DNA from: an uncultured Rhizobiaceae group bacterium
GTDB lineage: Bacteria; Pseudomonadota; Alphaproteobacteria; Rhizobiales; Rhizobiaceae
Direction of reading: 5' to 3'
DNA: 64,000 bases
NCBI GenBank assembly: GCA_937930845.1
Contig: CALHBJ010000011.1
Coordinates: 124,001 to 188,000 of the forward strand
In this document: positions 9,643-18,448 of the stretch, piece by piece
Layout of the letters: every line of letters starts with the position of its first letter
Position numbering within the stretch: position 1 is the stretch's first letter
Translations under genes and position numbers: made by a program
The notes under the pieces: model-generated
What the model was told of the DNA's origin: nothing
The model's database searches: none
What the model saw: the letters and a program-made list of their open reading frames with translations, nothing else

Positions 9643-10679
9643 GTGACGAGCGTATTATTGACGGCGAGCGCAAGACCGAAGATGTGGATGCATCCATCCG
9701 CCCTGAAAGGCTGGCAGACTTTACCGGCCAGGAACAGGCGCGCGCCAATTTGTCCGTATTCATTGAAGCCGCCAAACAGCGCGGCGAAGCGCTGGACCAT
9801 GTCCTGTTTGTGGGACCGCCTGGGCTCGGCAAAACCACGTTGGCCCAAATCATGGCCAAGGAACTGGGTGTTAATTTCCGCTCCACTTCCGGCCCGGTCA
9901 TCGCCAAAGCCGGTGATCTGGCCGCCTTGTTGACCAATCTTGAAGACCGCGATGTGTTGTTCATTGATGAAATTCATCGTCTCAATCCGGCAGTGGAGGA
10001 AATCCTCTATCCCGCCATGGAAGACTTCCAGCTTGATCTGATTATTGGCGAAGGTCCGGCGGCGCGCTCGGTCAAAATCGATCTGGCAAAATTCACGCTG
10101 GTTGCAGCAACCACACGGCTGGGACTTTTGACCACGCCCTTGCGCGACCGTTTCGGCATTCCCATTCGGCTGCAATTTTATACCATCCCGGAACTGGAAC
10201 TGATCGTGCGGCGCGGTGCCCGCATATTTGGCATTGGCATTGATGACGATGGTGCCCTGGAAGTGGCGAAGCGCGCCCGCGGCACACCGCGCATTGCTGG
10301 CAGATTGCTGCGGCGGGTGCGCGATTTCGCACTCGTGGCGGGCAGCGACCGGGTCACACGCGCCATTGCCGACCGCGCACTCGATCAATTGGGCGTCGAC
10401 CCCATTGGTCTGGATGAACTCGACCGGCGTTATCTCACCGTCATTGGCGAAAATTTTGGCGGTGGCCCGGTTGGGATTGAAACCATCGCAGCTTCCCTGT
10501 CAGAACCGCGCGATGCCATTGAAGACATCATTGAACCCTATCTCATTCAGCAGGGCTTCATTCAACGCACCCCGCGCGGCCGCGTGATGACCCCAAGAGC
10601 CTTTGACCATGCGGGCCTTGCCATGCCCGGCGGCCTTGAAACCCGCCAGGCTACTTTGTTTGAGGAGGGTGACAATTGA
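9639..10679 (+). CDS. ruvB: Holliday junction branch migration helicase RuvB
   Basis: 346 residues, AAA+ ATPase. Walker A is [12 protein letters not shown], Walker B is [10 protein letters not shown], sensor 1 is [19 protein letters not shown] with the arginine finger region, and the C-terminal winged helix ends with [12 protein letters not shown]. It drives branch migration with RuvA. The start is fixed by the 4-base overlap with ruvA; the stop overlaps the ybgC start. Confidence 0.97.
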   Translation: MSDERIIDGERKTEDVDASIRPERLADFTGQEQARANLSVFIEAAKQRGEALDHVLFVGPPGLGKTTLAQIMAKELGVNFRSTSGPVIAKAGDLAALLTNLEDRDVLFIDEIHRLNPAVEEILYPAMEDFQLDLIIGEGPAARSVKIDLAKFTLVAATTRLGLLTTPLRDRFGIPIRLQFYTIPELELIVRRGARIFGIGIDDDGALEVAKRARGTPRIAGRLLRRVRDFALVAGSDRVTRAIADRALDQLGVDPIGLDELDRRYLTVIGENFGGGPVGIETIAASLSEPRDAIEDIIEPYLIQQGFIQRTPRGRVMTPRAFDHAGLAMPGGLETRQATLFEEGDN

Positions 10680-11134
10680 ACAAAGTCCCCAACTCCGATG
10701 TGAATACCGGCACACTCCACGCAAATTCGCACACATTGATTGAACGGGTCTATTTCGAGCACACCGATTTCTCCGGTGTTGTCTATCACGGGCGCTATCT
10801 CGATTTTTTTGAACATGGTCGGTCTGATTATGTGCGGCTGCTGGGTGTCCACCACCACGAATTGTCCAAGGGGCATTATGGCGAAAGCCTTGCCTTCGCC
10901 GTTCACCGCATGGAGATCGACTACAAGGGCGCTGCACGTATTGATGATGTGCTGCGCGTGGAAACTGACCGGGGCATCCTCAAAGGGCTGCGACTGACCT
11001 TCAATCAGCGTATTTTCAGGGACGAGGAATTGCTGGTCGCCGCTCTTGTAACAGTTGTGCTGATCAATCCGGAAGGACGGCCACGGCGGTTTCCAGCACA
11101 ACTCATAGAACGCCTTGGTGTCTCGCACTCGTAA
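10676..11134 (+). CDS. ybgC: Acyl-CoA thioesterase of the Tol locus (YbgC/hotdog fold)
   Basis: 152 residues with the 4-hydroxybenzoyl-CoA thioesterase-type signature [24 protein letters not shown], whose Asp is the likely catalytic residue. YbgC is normally the first gene of tol-pal loci and hydrolyses short acyl-CoA or links to phospholipid metabolism; its role in Tol function is unclear. The start is a TTG overlapping the ruvB stop (TTGA), supported by GAGGAGGG just upstream. No better ATG exists before the conserved block. Confidence 0.92.
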   Translation: MNKVPNSDVNTGTLHANSHTLIERVYFEHTDFSGVVYHGRYLDFFEHGRSDYVRLLGVHHHELSKGHYGESLAFAVHRMEIDYKGAARIDDVLRVETDRGILKGLRLTFNQRIFRDEELLVAALVTVVLINPEGRPRRFPAQLIERLGVSHS

Positions 11135-11376
11135 TATGTCCGGGCAAAACATTCCCTTACGTAATATATTGATGACTTGCCCAATTTCCTAACGCTTCAT
11201 TAACCATGTTTCCGCCAAGGTAGGCGGCAAAGCAGATGGCATGTGAATCACCTTGCAATAGGTCAGTCCGCGCCATCGTTTCACCTAATTTGGCAGCAAC
11301 TTGCAGTCTTCCATCACCATGACATGCCAAACTGAACCGCATTTTCGCTTTTAAACATTTCCCAGGACACGCCCGA

Positions 11377-12171
11377 ATGAACGCTTCCGTCAGATCAGTG
11401 GCTTTAAAACTCACAATATCCGCCACCTCACTAGCGTTTGCCGCGTCCAGCGCCCTGGCCCAGGGGGTGGCGCGTGACGAATTGGCAGCGCCTGAAGTGG
11501 ATACGTCCCTGATTGCCCTGTTCCTGGAAGCGGGGCTGGTCGTAAAAATTGTGATGGTCGGCCTGATTCTGGCATCTGTGTGGTGTTGGGCAATTATTGT
11601 CGACAAAACCATCCTGTTTGGACGCACACGGCGTCAGGTCAATCAGTTTGAGCAGATTTTCTGGTCCGGCCAGAGCCTTGAGGAATTGTACCGCACCCTT
11701 CAGGAACGCAAGAATGTGGGCATGGCAGCATTGTTCGTCGCCGCCATGGGCGAATGGAAGCGTTCGTTCGAGCGCAATGCCCGCTCGCCAATCGGTTTGC
11801 AGACCCGCATTGATAAAGTGCTCGATGTTTCCATGGCCCGGGAAATGGAGCGTTTGGAAAAACGTCTGCTGTTCCTGGCCACGCTGGGTTCCGCGGCACC
11901 CTTTGTGGGCCTGTTCGGCACCGTGGTGGGCATCATGACATCATTCCAGGCGATTGCCGGATCAAAATCCACCAATCTGGCCGTTGTTGCCCCAGGCATT
12001 GCCGAAGCCTTGCTGGCCACCGCGCTTGGCCTCCTGGCAGCCATTCCAGCAGTGGTTGCCTATAACAAGCTTTCCGCCGACGCCGGTAAAATTGGCACCC
12101 AGTTGGAAGGCTTTGCAGACGAATTCTCGGCCATACTTTCGCGTCAAATTGATGAAAGAAACGGCCAGTAG
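11377..12171 (+). CDS. tolQ: Tol-Pal inner-membrane motor subunit TolQ
   Basis: 264 residues, about 30 longer than common TolQ. TolQ and TolR form the proton-driven motor that energises TolA to keep the outer membrane attached during division. Seen: a first membrane segment (VVKIVMVGLILASVWCWAIIV), a cytosolic domain, and the paired segments starting at LLFLATLGSAAPFVGLFGTVVGIM and the Ala/Leu-rich GIAEALLATALGLLAAIPAVVAY. The extra N-terminus (residues 1-29) looks like a cleavable Sec signal (Ala-rich, ending SSALAQG), a feature seen in some ExbB proteins. About 240 bases separate it from ybgC, so it may have its own promoter. Confidence 0.93.
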   Translation: MNASVRSVALKLTISATSLAFAASSALAQGVARDELAAPEVDTSLIALFLEAGLVVKIVMVGLILASVWCWAIIVDKTILFGRTRRQVNQFEQIFWSGQSLEELYRTLQERKNVGMAALFVAAMGEWKRSFERNARSPIGLQTRIDKVLDVSMAREMERLEKRLLFLATLGSAAPFVGLFGTVVGIMTSFQAIAGSKSTNLAVVAPGIAEALLATALGLLAAIPAVVAYNKLSADAGKIGTQLEGFADEFSAILSRQIDERNGQ

Positions 12172-12214
12172 GAAACCAGTTTCCACGGAACCAAAATCGA
12201 TAGGAATGAATTGA

Positions 12215-12658
12215 ATGGGCATGTCAGTGGGCAGCAGTGGAGTATCCGGGGGCCGTCGCCGCCGAAGCCGCCGCCACGCGCCAATGAGCGAAATCAACGT
12301 CACCCCTTTTGTGGACGTGATGCTTGTATTGCTGATCATATTCATGGTCGCAGCCCCCCTATTGACCGTAGGTGTGCCAGTCGATCTACCGGAAACCAAT
12401 GCCCGTCCGCTGCCCACAAACACGCAGCCAATCAGCATTACCGTGCGATCAGACAAATCGATCTTCATCAACGAAAACCCAATCACGCTGGAAGAATTGG
12501 TGCCCAAGTTAAAAGCCATTGCGGAAAATGGTCTGGATGAACGCATTCGTGTACGCGGTTCGCGCGATGCCGATTATGAAACCATTTCCAAAGTCATGGG
12601 CGAACTCAGCGGCGCCGGATTCCGCAAAATGGGCCTCGACAGTAACCCAATTCAGTAG
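12215..12658 (+). CDS. tolR: Tol-Pal inner-membrane protein TolR
   Basis: 147 residues. A basic N-terminus (SGGRRRRSRRHAPMSEINVTPFVD) leads to one transmembrane helix beginning DVMLVLLIIFMVAAPLL, whose Asp is the conserved proton-path residue. The periplasmic domain ends with the usual MGELSGAGFRKMGL segment. Partner of TolQ. Sits between tolQ and tolA with a gap of 43 bases. Confidence 0.95.
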   Translation: MGMSVGSSGVSGGRRRRSRRHAPMSEINVTPFVDVMLVLLIIFMVAAPLLTVGVPVDLPETNARPLPTNTQPISITVRSDKSIFINENPITLEELVPKLKAIAENGLDERIRVRGSRDADYETISKVMGELSGAGFRKMGLDSNPIQ

Positions 12659-12727
12659 GGAGCAAATTGGCAATTGGATATCGGCAATTCCCCTATCGGG
12701 TGCGCAGATATGAGCCAGGACAGTTAA

Positions 12728-13744
12728 ATGAAGGCAGGTTTCGCCACATCAACGATACTCCATGCGGTCATTCTTGGCTCCGCACTGGTATCCCTGTCGA
12801 CAGCAAAACCGCTCGATTCAGACTTTGATGAAATTCCAATCATATATGAGAATACGGCGGAAGAAACGCTGACCGTGAAAGGCGACGAACAGGCCAAACT
12901 CGAAACACCGCCCGCGCCCAAGGAAACTAAATCGCCACCAAAACTGCCAGACACCCAAGCTGAAAATGTTGGCGACACCGACCGCGATGCGAAATCAGTC
13001 GACGCGCCCCAAACGATTGCACCCCCGGTGGAAAAAACCCAGGCCCCCACCCCAAGCAGCAGGCCGAAGGCGGAAACCAAGCCGGATCCGGTCCCCGTTC
13101 CAAAGCCGCAAGTAAAGCCGGAACCGGAACAGGAAACCAAGACCGACCTGGCATTGCTGATTGAAAAATCCAAACCAGACGAGGTTGAAAAGGTCGACGA
13201 GAATTCGTTTGAACCTCTGCCCCAAAAAGTACCCGCGCCAAAGAAACGGCCATCCCCGCCAAAACCTGAGCAAGCGGCCAAAAAGCCCGACGACAAAAAG
13301 CCCGAAGACAAAAAAGACCGCAAGGCCGAAGACAAGAAGAAAAAGAAAGCCGTTGAAAAGGCCACGGTGAACAATCAGGAATCGGGCAGCGGCAAAAAGC
13401 GCAACACCAAAAAAGCTGGCGGCGGGGCCAAAACCGCAAACAATACCAGCAAGCTTTCAGCATCAGAACTGGCCGCATTGCGTGGCCGGCTGGAAGGTTG
13501 TTGGGGCGTCACCGACCTGACCGGGCATCCCGATGCAGCCACCATGCGCGTGCGCGTATCCCTAAAGCTCACCCCAACCGGCGAAATTGACGGCAGGGTG
13601 AAGGTCAAGGTTTCCGGCACAAGCGGGCGCATGAAAGCAACACTGGCCACCCGCACAAGAAGTTCCATAATTGAATGCGCCCCTTACGATTTGAAAGGCG
13701 ATTCAGAATTGGTTGTGAATTTTTCACTTCAAGACATGCTATGA
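12728..13744 (+). CDS. tolA: Tol-Pal envelope-spanning protein TolA
   Basis: 338 residues. An N-terminal signal-anchor (FATSTILHAVILGSALVSL) is followed by a long Pro/Lys/Glu-rich periplasmic region (about residues 50-235, with repeated Asp-Lys-Lys-Pro-Glu-type units) and a C-terminal globular domain from about residue 240 with LRGRLEGCWGV and a late Cys (IIECAPY), which may pair as a disulfide. TolA links the TolQR motor to outer-membrane partners. The low-complexity middle explains the many spurious reading frames here. Confidence 0.92.
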   Translation: MKAGFATSTILHAVILGSALVSLSTAKPLDSDFDEIPIIYENTAEETLTVKGDEQAKLETPPAPKETKSPPKLPDTQAENVGDTDRDAKSVDAPQTIAPPVEKTQAPTPSSRPKAETKPDPVPVPKPQVKPEPEQETKTDLALLIEKSKPDEVEKVDENSFEPLPQKVPAPKKRPSPPKPEQAAKKPDDKKPEDKKDRKAEDKKKKKAVEKATVNNQESGSGKKRNTKKAGGGAKTANNTSKLSASELAALRGRLEGCWGVTDLTGHPDAATMRVRVSLKLTPTGEIDGRVKVKVSGTSGRMKATLATRTRSSIIECAPYDLKGDSELVVNFSLQDML

Positions 13745-13846
13745 CCGTGATTGTATTCCATCTCGACACAACCTCAATCCCTTTCATAAACCGACCAAAT
13801 CCAAAACATGAACTCTATTGAACGCAGCATCGGAAAAGAAAACGAT

Positions 13847-15166
13847 ATGAATATTGCCCCCGCTTTCAGACTTGCGTCCTTGCTATCAGCGTTTCTCGCC
13901 ATCGTCCTGTTGGTCGCCCTGCCTGCCCAGGCGCGGGTTGAGATTGATGTGACACGCGGAAATGTTGAACCGCTGCCCATCGCCATTCCGCTGTTTTTGG
14001 GCGAAAGTGACCTTGGCAAGAAAATCGCCCAGGTGGTCGAAGCTGATTTGCGCCGTTCCGGCCTGTTTGCCCCCATAGACCGTGCTGCATTCATTCAAAA
14101 GATCACCGACACCAATTCCCCACCGCGCTTTCCAGACTGGACATCAATCAAGGCCAAGGCCCTGGTGACCGGGCGCGTTGTCAGCGAAGGTGGCGGCAGG
14201 TTCAGAACCGAGTTCCGCCTGTGGGATACATTTGGTGGCGAACAGATTGAGGGGCAACAATATTCAACAGACCCCAACAACTGGCGCCGGGTGGCCCACA
14301 TCATCGCCGATGCAATTTATAAATCCCTGACCGGCGAAGAAGGCTATTTCGATACACGCATTGTTTTCGTCGCTGAATCAGGGGCGAAAAACAAGCGCAT
14401 CAAACGCCTTGCGATCATGGATCAGGATGGGGCCAATGTGCGTTATTTGACCAATGGCAAAGACCTTGTGCTCACGCCGCGGTTTTCTCCTTCGCGCCAG
14501 GAAGTCACCTACATGTCCTTCGCTGGCAACCAGCCGCGCGTCTATCTCCTGCAGATTGAAACCGGTCAGCGTGAAGTGGTGGGCAACTTTCCCACCATGA
14601 CATTCTCTCCGCGCTTTTCGCCCGATGGCCAGCGCGTGATCATGAGCCTGCAGCAAAGCGGCAATGCCAATATTTATACGATGGACTTGCGTTCGCGAAA
14701 CACCACACGTTTGACCAACACAACCGCCATCGATACATCACCCTCCTATTCCCCCGATGGGCGTCGCATTGTCTTTGAATCCGACCGTGGCGGGCGTCAG
14801 CAACTATATGTCATGGACGCCAATGGCGGTAATCCCCAGCGCATCTCCTTTGGTGCGGGCAGCTATTCCACCCCCGTTTGGTCGCCCCGTGGTGACCTGA
14901 TCGCCTTTACCAAACAATCCGGCGGCCAGTTCATGATTGGCGTCATGCGCCCTGATGGCAAAGGTGAGCGGATATTGACGGAAGGTTTCCACAATGAAGG
15001 GCCAACATGGGCGCCCAATGGCCGAACATTGATGTTCTTCCGTGAAACACGCGGCGCAGGCGGCGGTCCGCGCTTGCACACAATCGACCTGACTGGCCGC
15101 AACGAACAGGCTGTGCCAACCCCAGCCTTCGCGTCAGACCCGGCCTGGTCGCCCCTGTTGAACTAG
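13847..15166 (+). CDS. tolB: Tol-Pal periplasmic beta-propeller protein TolB
   Basis: About 439 residues from the ATG at 13847, which begins a normal Sec signal ([16 protein letters not shown] ... ending AQA); an in-frame ATG at 13808 would add 13 polar residues. After an N-terminal alpha/beta domain come repeated propeller blades ([44 protein letters not shown] and similar). TolB binds Pal and TolA. No pal or cpoB gene follows: the stop shares a CTAG with the convergent rluD stop. Confidence 0.95.
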   Translation: MNIAPAFRLASLLSAFLAIVLLVALPAQARVEIDVTRGNVEPLPIAIPLFLGESDLGKKIAQVVEADLRRSGLFAPIDRAAFIQKITDTNSPPRFPDWTSIKAKALVTGRVVSEGGGRFRTEFRLWDTFGGEQIEGQQYSTDPNNWRRVAHIIADAIYKSLTGEEGYFDTRIVFVAESGAKNKRIKRLAIMDQDGANVRYLTNGKDLVLTPRFSPSRQEVTYMSFAGNQPRVYLLQIETGQREVVGNFPTMTFSPRFSPDGQRVIMSLQQSGNANIYTMDLRSRNTTRLTNTTAIDTSPSYSPDGRRIVFESDRGGRQQLYVMDANGGNPQRISFGAGSYSTPVWSPRGDLIAFTKQSGGQFMIGVMRPDGKGERILTEGFHNEGPTWAPNGRTLMFFRETRGAGGGPRLHTIDLTGRNEQAVPTPAFASDPAWSPLLN

Positions 15167-16221
15167 CCCTTTTCGATTGCCGCCAGCAGATCTGTCATCT
15201 CTGGCGGTGGTTCGGCCACAAAAGAAACCGCCTCGCCACTTACCGGGTGCCGAAATGACAGGGTGCGCGCATGTAACGCCTGGCGTTTAAATCCAGCCAT
15301 CAATGCCTGCGCCGGTGGGGGCAATTTCACCACCCGGCTCATGAATTGCTTGCCATATTCCGGGTCGCCCAGCAAAGGGCAACCGATATGGGTCATATGC
15401 ACACGTATCTGATGTGTCCGCCCCGTTTCCAAGCGACACTCAACCAGTGAAACCAGCGCCTCTCCGGGGCGGGATGCATCTTCCACGCGTGCCTGGACGG
15501 TATAATGCGTAATGGCTTCCTTGGCGTCGCTGCGCCCCTCTTCCAGAACGGCACGTTGCAGACGAAGGGTGGGATGGCGGCCAATGAAGGTATGAATGGT
15601 TCCCTTCATGCGCGGTGGTGCGCCCCACACCAGGGCGAGATAGGATCTCTCCAACGGACCCGTGCGGCCATGGTCGGCAAACTGTTCCTGCAAATCCACA
15701 TGGGTGCGGTAAGATTTGGCGACCACCAGCACGCCACTTGTGTCTTTGTCCAACCGGTGAACAATGCCCGGCCGCTTCACCCCTCCAATACCGGACAATG
15801 CCCCTTTGCAATGGTGCAGCAGGGCGTTGACCAAAGTGCCGGACCAATTGCCAGGCGCGGGATGAACCACCATTCCAGCGGGTTTATTGATGACGATCAG
15901 ATCCTCATCTTCAAACAGAATATCCAGTGGAATATTCTGGGGTTCGGGCACCGCCTCTTCGGCGGGCGGCATGGCGTAACGCACCACATCGCCGGCATCG
16001 ATTTTCGTGCTGGTTCCCCTTGGTATGATGCCGTTTATGGTCACCAAACCCTTACGAACAAGGCTTTGGACCCGGGCTCTGGAAATGTCATCTGGTGCAT
16101 TAGCGGAAATGAAAAGATCGACTCTCTTCCCCGCAGCAGAATGGGGAACCTCAAGCACCTGCATTTCGTCCATCCGTGCCTCTTCCCTTGTGCCGCTCTT
16201 GCCGTTATCACCAGCGCTCAT
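15163..16221 (-). CDS. rluD: 23S rRNA pseudouridine synthase, RluA family (RluD-like)
   Basis: About 352 residues from the ATG at 16221, which has AAGGA about 10 bases upstream; a TTG at 16239 is less likely. An N-terminal S4 RNA-binding domain ([18 protein letters not shown]) is followed by the catalytic domain with the signature [15 protein letters not shown] carrying the catalytic Asp, then [18 protein letters not shown]. RluD modifies helix 69 of 23S rRNA; the exact target position is inferred from the family. Often adjacent to rpoH in rhizobia; here four genes separate them. Confidence 0.92.
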   Translation of the reverse strand: MSAGDNGKSGTREEARMDEMQVLEVPHSAAGKRVDLFISANAPDDISRARVQSLVRKGLVTINGIIPRGTSTKIDAGDVVRYAMPPAEEAVPEPQNIPLDILFEDEDLIVINKPAGMVVHPAPGNWSGTLVNALLHHCKGALSGIGGVKRPGIVHRLDKDTSGVLVVAKSYRTHVDLQEQFADHGRTGPLERSYLALVWGAPPRMKGTIHTFIGRHPTLRLQRAVLEEGRSDAKEAITHYTVQARVEDASRPGEALVSLVECRLETGRTHQIRVHMTHIGCPLLGDPEYGKQFMSRVVKLPPPAQALMAGFKRQALHARTLSFRHPVSGEAVSFVAEPPPEMTDLLAAIEKG

Positions 16222-16246
16222 GTGAAAACCATCCTTCAAAAGCCCT

Positions 16247-16579
16247 ATGAGCGATCAGACCCAAGACGAACCCCTCGACCCGAAAGTGGAAGCGATCCGA
16301 CGGAAAATGGTTCGTCTGCTCATGGTGTCTGGCGCAATCATGATGATCGGGCTCATGACCGTACTGATCGCGATTGTCTACAAACTCAATGCGACAGAAG
16401 CAACGGCCCCCGCCGCAACCGGCCAGCTTTCCTTGCCTGCAGGATCGCAAATTCTCTCCACATCCCTGTCAGATGACCGTATCGCCATTACCGTTAAACT
16501 GTCTTCTGGCAATCGGGTAATCTATATTCATGGTTTAGACGGCCGCAGAATATCACAACTATCGATTATCGAAGAATAA
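16247..16579 (+). CDS. Single-pass membrane protein of unknown function
   Basis: 110 residues. An acidic N-terminus with a basic RRKMVR turn is followed by one transmembrane helix (about residues 24-45, LLMVSGAIMMIGLMTVLIAI) and a periplasmic domain of about 60 residues with VIYIHGLDGRRISQL near the end. It starts 25 bases from the divergent rluD start, so the two share a promoter region. Small proteins of this shape beside rluD are widespread in the order; I know of no function. Confidence 0.7.
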   Translation: MSDQTQDEPLDPKVEAIRRKMVRLLMVSGAIMMIGLMTVLIAIVYKLNATEATAPAATGQLSLPAGSQILSTSLSDDRIAITVKLSSGNRVIYIHGLDGRRISQLSIIEE

Positions 16580-16636
16580 ACACTCCCTGGACTATAATTG
16601 TCACAGGATTGAACTTTCGATAAACGGCCCAGCGCA

Positions 16637-17113
16637 ATGCAAGATAGCGATCGCCTGACATTACCGGTAACTTTGACCATGATGGATGGCAGGCATCTCG
16701 TTGGGGACTTCGTGGTCAATCTTGGCGGCACCGTTGAACGCACAATCAACAACGACATGCGATTTGTCCGCTTTTGCGACATGAATGGCAATGAGCGGCT
16801 GATCTCGAAAGATTCAATCGCCGAGGTTGAGGAACGCAAGACGGCAAAGATCATCAGCCTTCCCACAGAAGGGCGGCTTGATGGCACTGACCCCTATGCG
16901 GTTCTGGAAATTGAGCGCACCGCCACCGATGGTGAAATCCGCGAAGCCTATCTGCGCCGGGCAAAATCCTATCACGCCGACCGATTTGCCAATGTGGAAC
17001 TGCCCAGGGAAGTGGCGCAATACACCGATTCCATGTCGCGCCGGATCAATGAAGCCTATGCGATCCTGACATCAACAGCGCGCAAAAACGGCGCGCAACA
17101 CGGATCGCAATAG
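16637..17113 (+). CDS. J-domain-like protein with altered HPD motif
   Basis: 158 residues. Residues 1-75 form an unrecognised beta-rich domain (LTLPVTLTMMDGRHLVGDF). Residues 84-150 align with a DnaJ J domain: DPYAVLEIERTATDGEIREAY, then an Arg/Lys-rich helix and the closing INEAYAIL helix. The loop that should read His-Pro-Asp reads His-Ala-Asp (residues 113-115), so Pro is lost. HPD is needed to stimulate DnaK in known J proteins, so classical co-chaperone activity is doubtful. It lies 57 bases after the small membrane protein and may be co-transcribed. Confidence 0.8.
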   Translation: MQDSDRLTLPVTLTMMDGRHLVGDFVVNLGGTVERTINNDMRFVRFCDMNGNERLISKDSIAEVEERKTAKIISLPTEGRLDGTDPYAVLEIERTATDGEIREAYLRRAKSYHADRFANVELPREVAQYTDSMSRRINEAYAILTSTARKNGAQHGSQ

Positions 17114-17124
17114 GACGGACGCCA

Positions 17125-18294
17125 CTAGCCCGCTGGCATCGCTTTCTCGATAATTTTTGCCCAGTAACTGGTGCCCACAGGAATGGCGTCATCGTTGAAA
17201 TCATATTCTTCGTGGTGAAGTCCGGCCGTGTCGCCATTGCCCATGAAGATGAACGCGCCGGGGCGTTCTTCCAGCATGTAGGAGAAATCCTCTCCCCCCA
17301 TAACCGGCAATTGCTCCACATTCACCCGGGCCTCGCCGACAACTTCGCGTGCCACACTGGCCGCAAAATCGGTTTCCACATCATGGTTGAACGTGACCGG
17401 ATACCCTTCCTTGATGGCGATATCCACTTCGGCATCATATGCAGCGGCAATGTTTTCAAGGATTGTTTTCATACGCGCCATAACAAGGGCCCGCACATCA
17501 CGGTCCAGCGTGCGCACCGTGCCCCAGAACTTGGCTTCCTGGGGGATAACATTATAAGCCTTGCCAGCCTGAATGGCGGTGACAGTTACCACCGCTGAAC
17601 TGAGCGGATCCACATTGCGCGACACAATAGACTGTAATGCCTGAACCATTTGCGTGGCGATGATAATGGGGTCATTGCCCCCGTGTGGCATGGCCGCATG
17701 GGCACCCAACCCCTTGACCGTGATGGTGAATTCATCGGTTCCCGCCATGATCGCGCCGGAACGAATGGCAAATTCTCCAACCGGCAGGCCCGGCATATTG
17801 TGCAGGCCATAGACTTCCTGAATGCCGAACTTTGCCATCATGTCATCATCACACATTGCCTTGCCGCCAGCGCCGCCTTCTTCGGCAGGCTGAAAAATAA
17901 CAATGGCTGTACCGTCAAAATTGCGCGTTTCTGCCAAATATTTCGCAGCGCCCAACAACATGGCGGTGTGCCCATCATGGCCGCAGGCATGCATTTTGCC
18001 CGCATATTTGGATTTATAGGGCAGATCGCGTTTCTCAACGATGGGCAATGCATCCATATCGGCGCGCATGCCCACAACCTTGCCGGAATCGGATTTACGG
18101 CCCTTGATCACGCCCACGACACCGGTGCGGCCTACCCCCTCGACAATCTCATCCACGCCAAATTCTTTCAGCTTGGCAGCAACCAGGGCGGCGGTTTCTT
18201 CCACATCATACAGCAGGCCCGGATGCTGATGAATTTCGCGCCTCCACTCGGTGATTTCATCGTGAAAATCTGCAATCCGATTGTTTATGGCCAT
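17125..18294 (-). CDS. M20 family metallo-amidohydrolase (hippurate/indole-acetyl-amino-acid hydrolase type)
   Basis: 389 residues. Seen: VGMRADMDALPI, the metal motif HACGHDGHTAMLLGAA, FQPAEEGGAGG with the catalytic Glu, and the lid-domain segment GLGAHAAMPHGGNDPI. These define the M20D amidohydrolases that remove acyl or aryl groups from amino acids in the cytosol. Substrate unknown. It converges on the J-domain gene and is divergent from the photolyase. Confidence 0.9.
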   Translation of the reverse strand: MAINNRIADFHDEITEWRREIHQHPGLLYDVEETAALVAAKLKEFGVDEIVEGVGRTGVVGVIKGRKSDSGKVVGMRADMDALPIVEKRDLPYKSKYAGKMHACGHDGHTAMLLGAAKYLAETRNFDGTAIVIFQPAEEGGAGGKAMCDDDMMAKFGIQEVYGLHNMPGLPVGEFAIRSGAIMAGTDEFTITVKGLGAHAAMPHGGNDPIIIATQMVQALQSIVSRNVDPLSSAVVTVTAIQAGKAYNVIPQEAKFWGTVRTLDRDVRALVMARMKTILENIAAAYDAEVDIAIKEGYPVTFNHDVETDFAASVAREVVGEARVNVEQLPVMGGEDFSYMLEERPGAFIFMGNGDTAGLHHEEYDFNDDAIPVGTSYWAKIIEKAMPAG

Positions 18295-18448
18295 TGATCT
18301 TTTCGTCCTGACAAATGTTGCATGTGCGCAAATAGCGCGCAGTTTAATTACGCCTAAAGATGGTATGGCTGCGATATCAAAGCAAGTGGCAGAAGTGTCG
18401 CCAAAGCCACTTGTTCAATCGCGCAAATATTCCGAGCCCGTCTCTTCC

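Noticed and set aside
12724-13374. Ser/Phe/Gly-rich minus-strand frame of 216 codons
   Set aside because: A shadow of the low-complexity tolA coding region; tolA is well supported.
18281-18448. Longer photolyase N-terminus starting at 18281 or 18365
   Set aside because: It overlaps the divergent amidohydrolase start region and matches nothing in PhrB proteins, which begin near FVFPHQLF.
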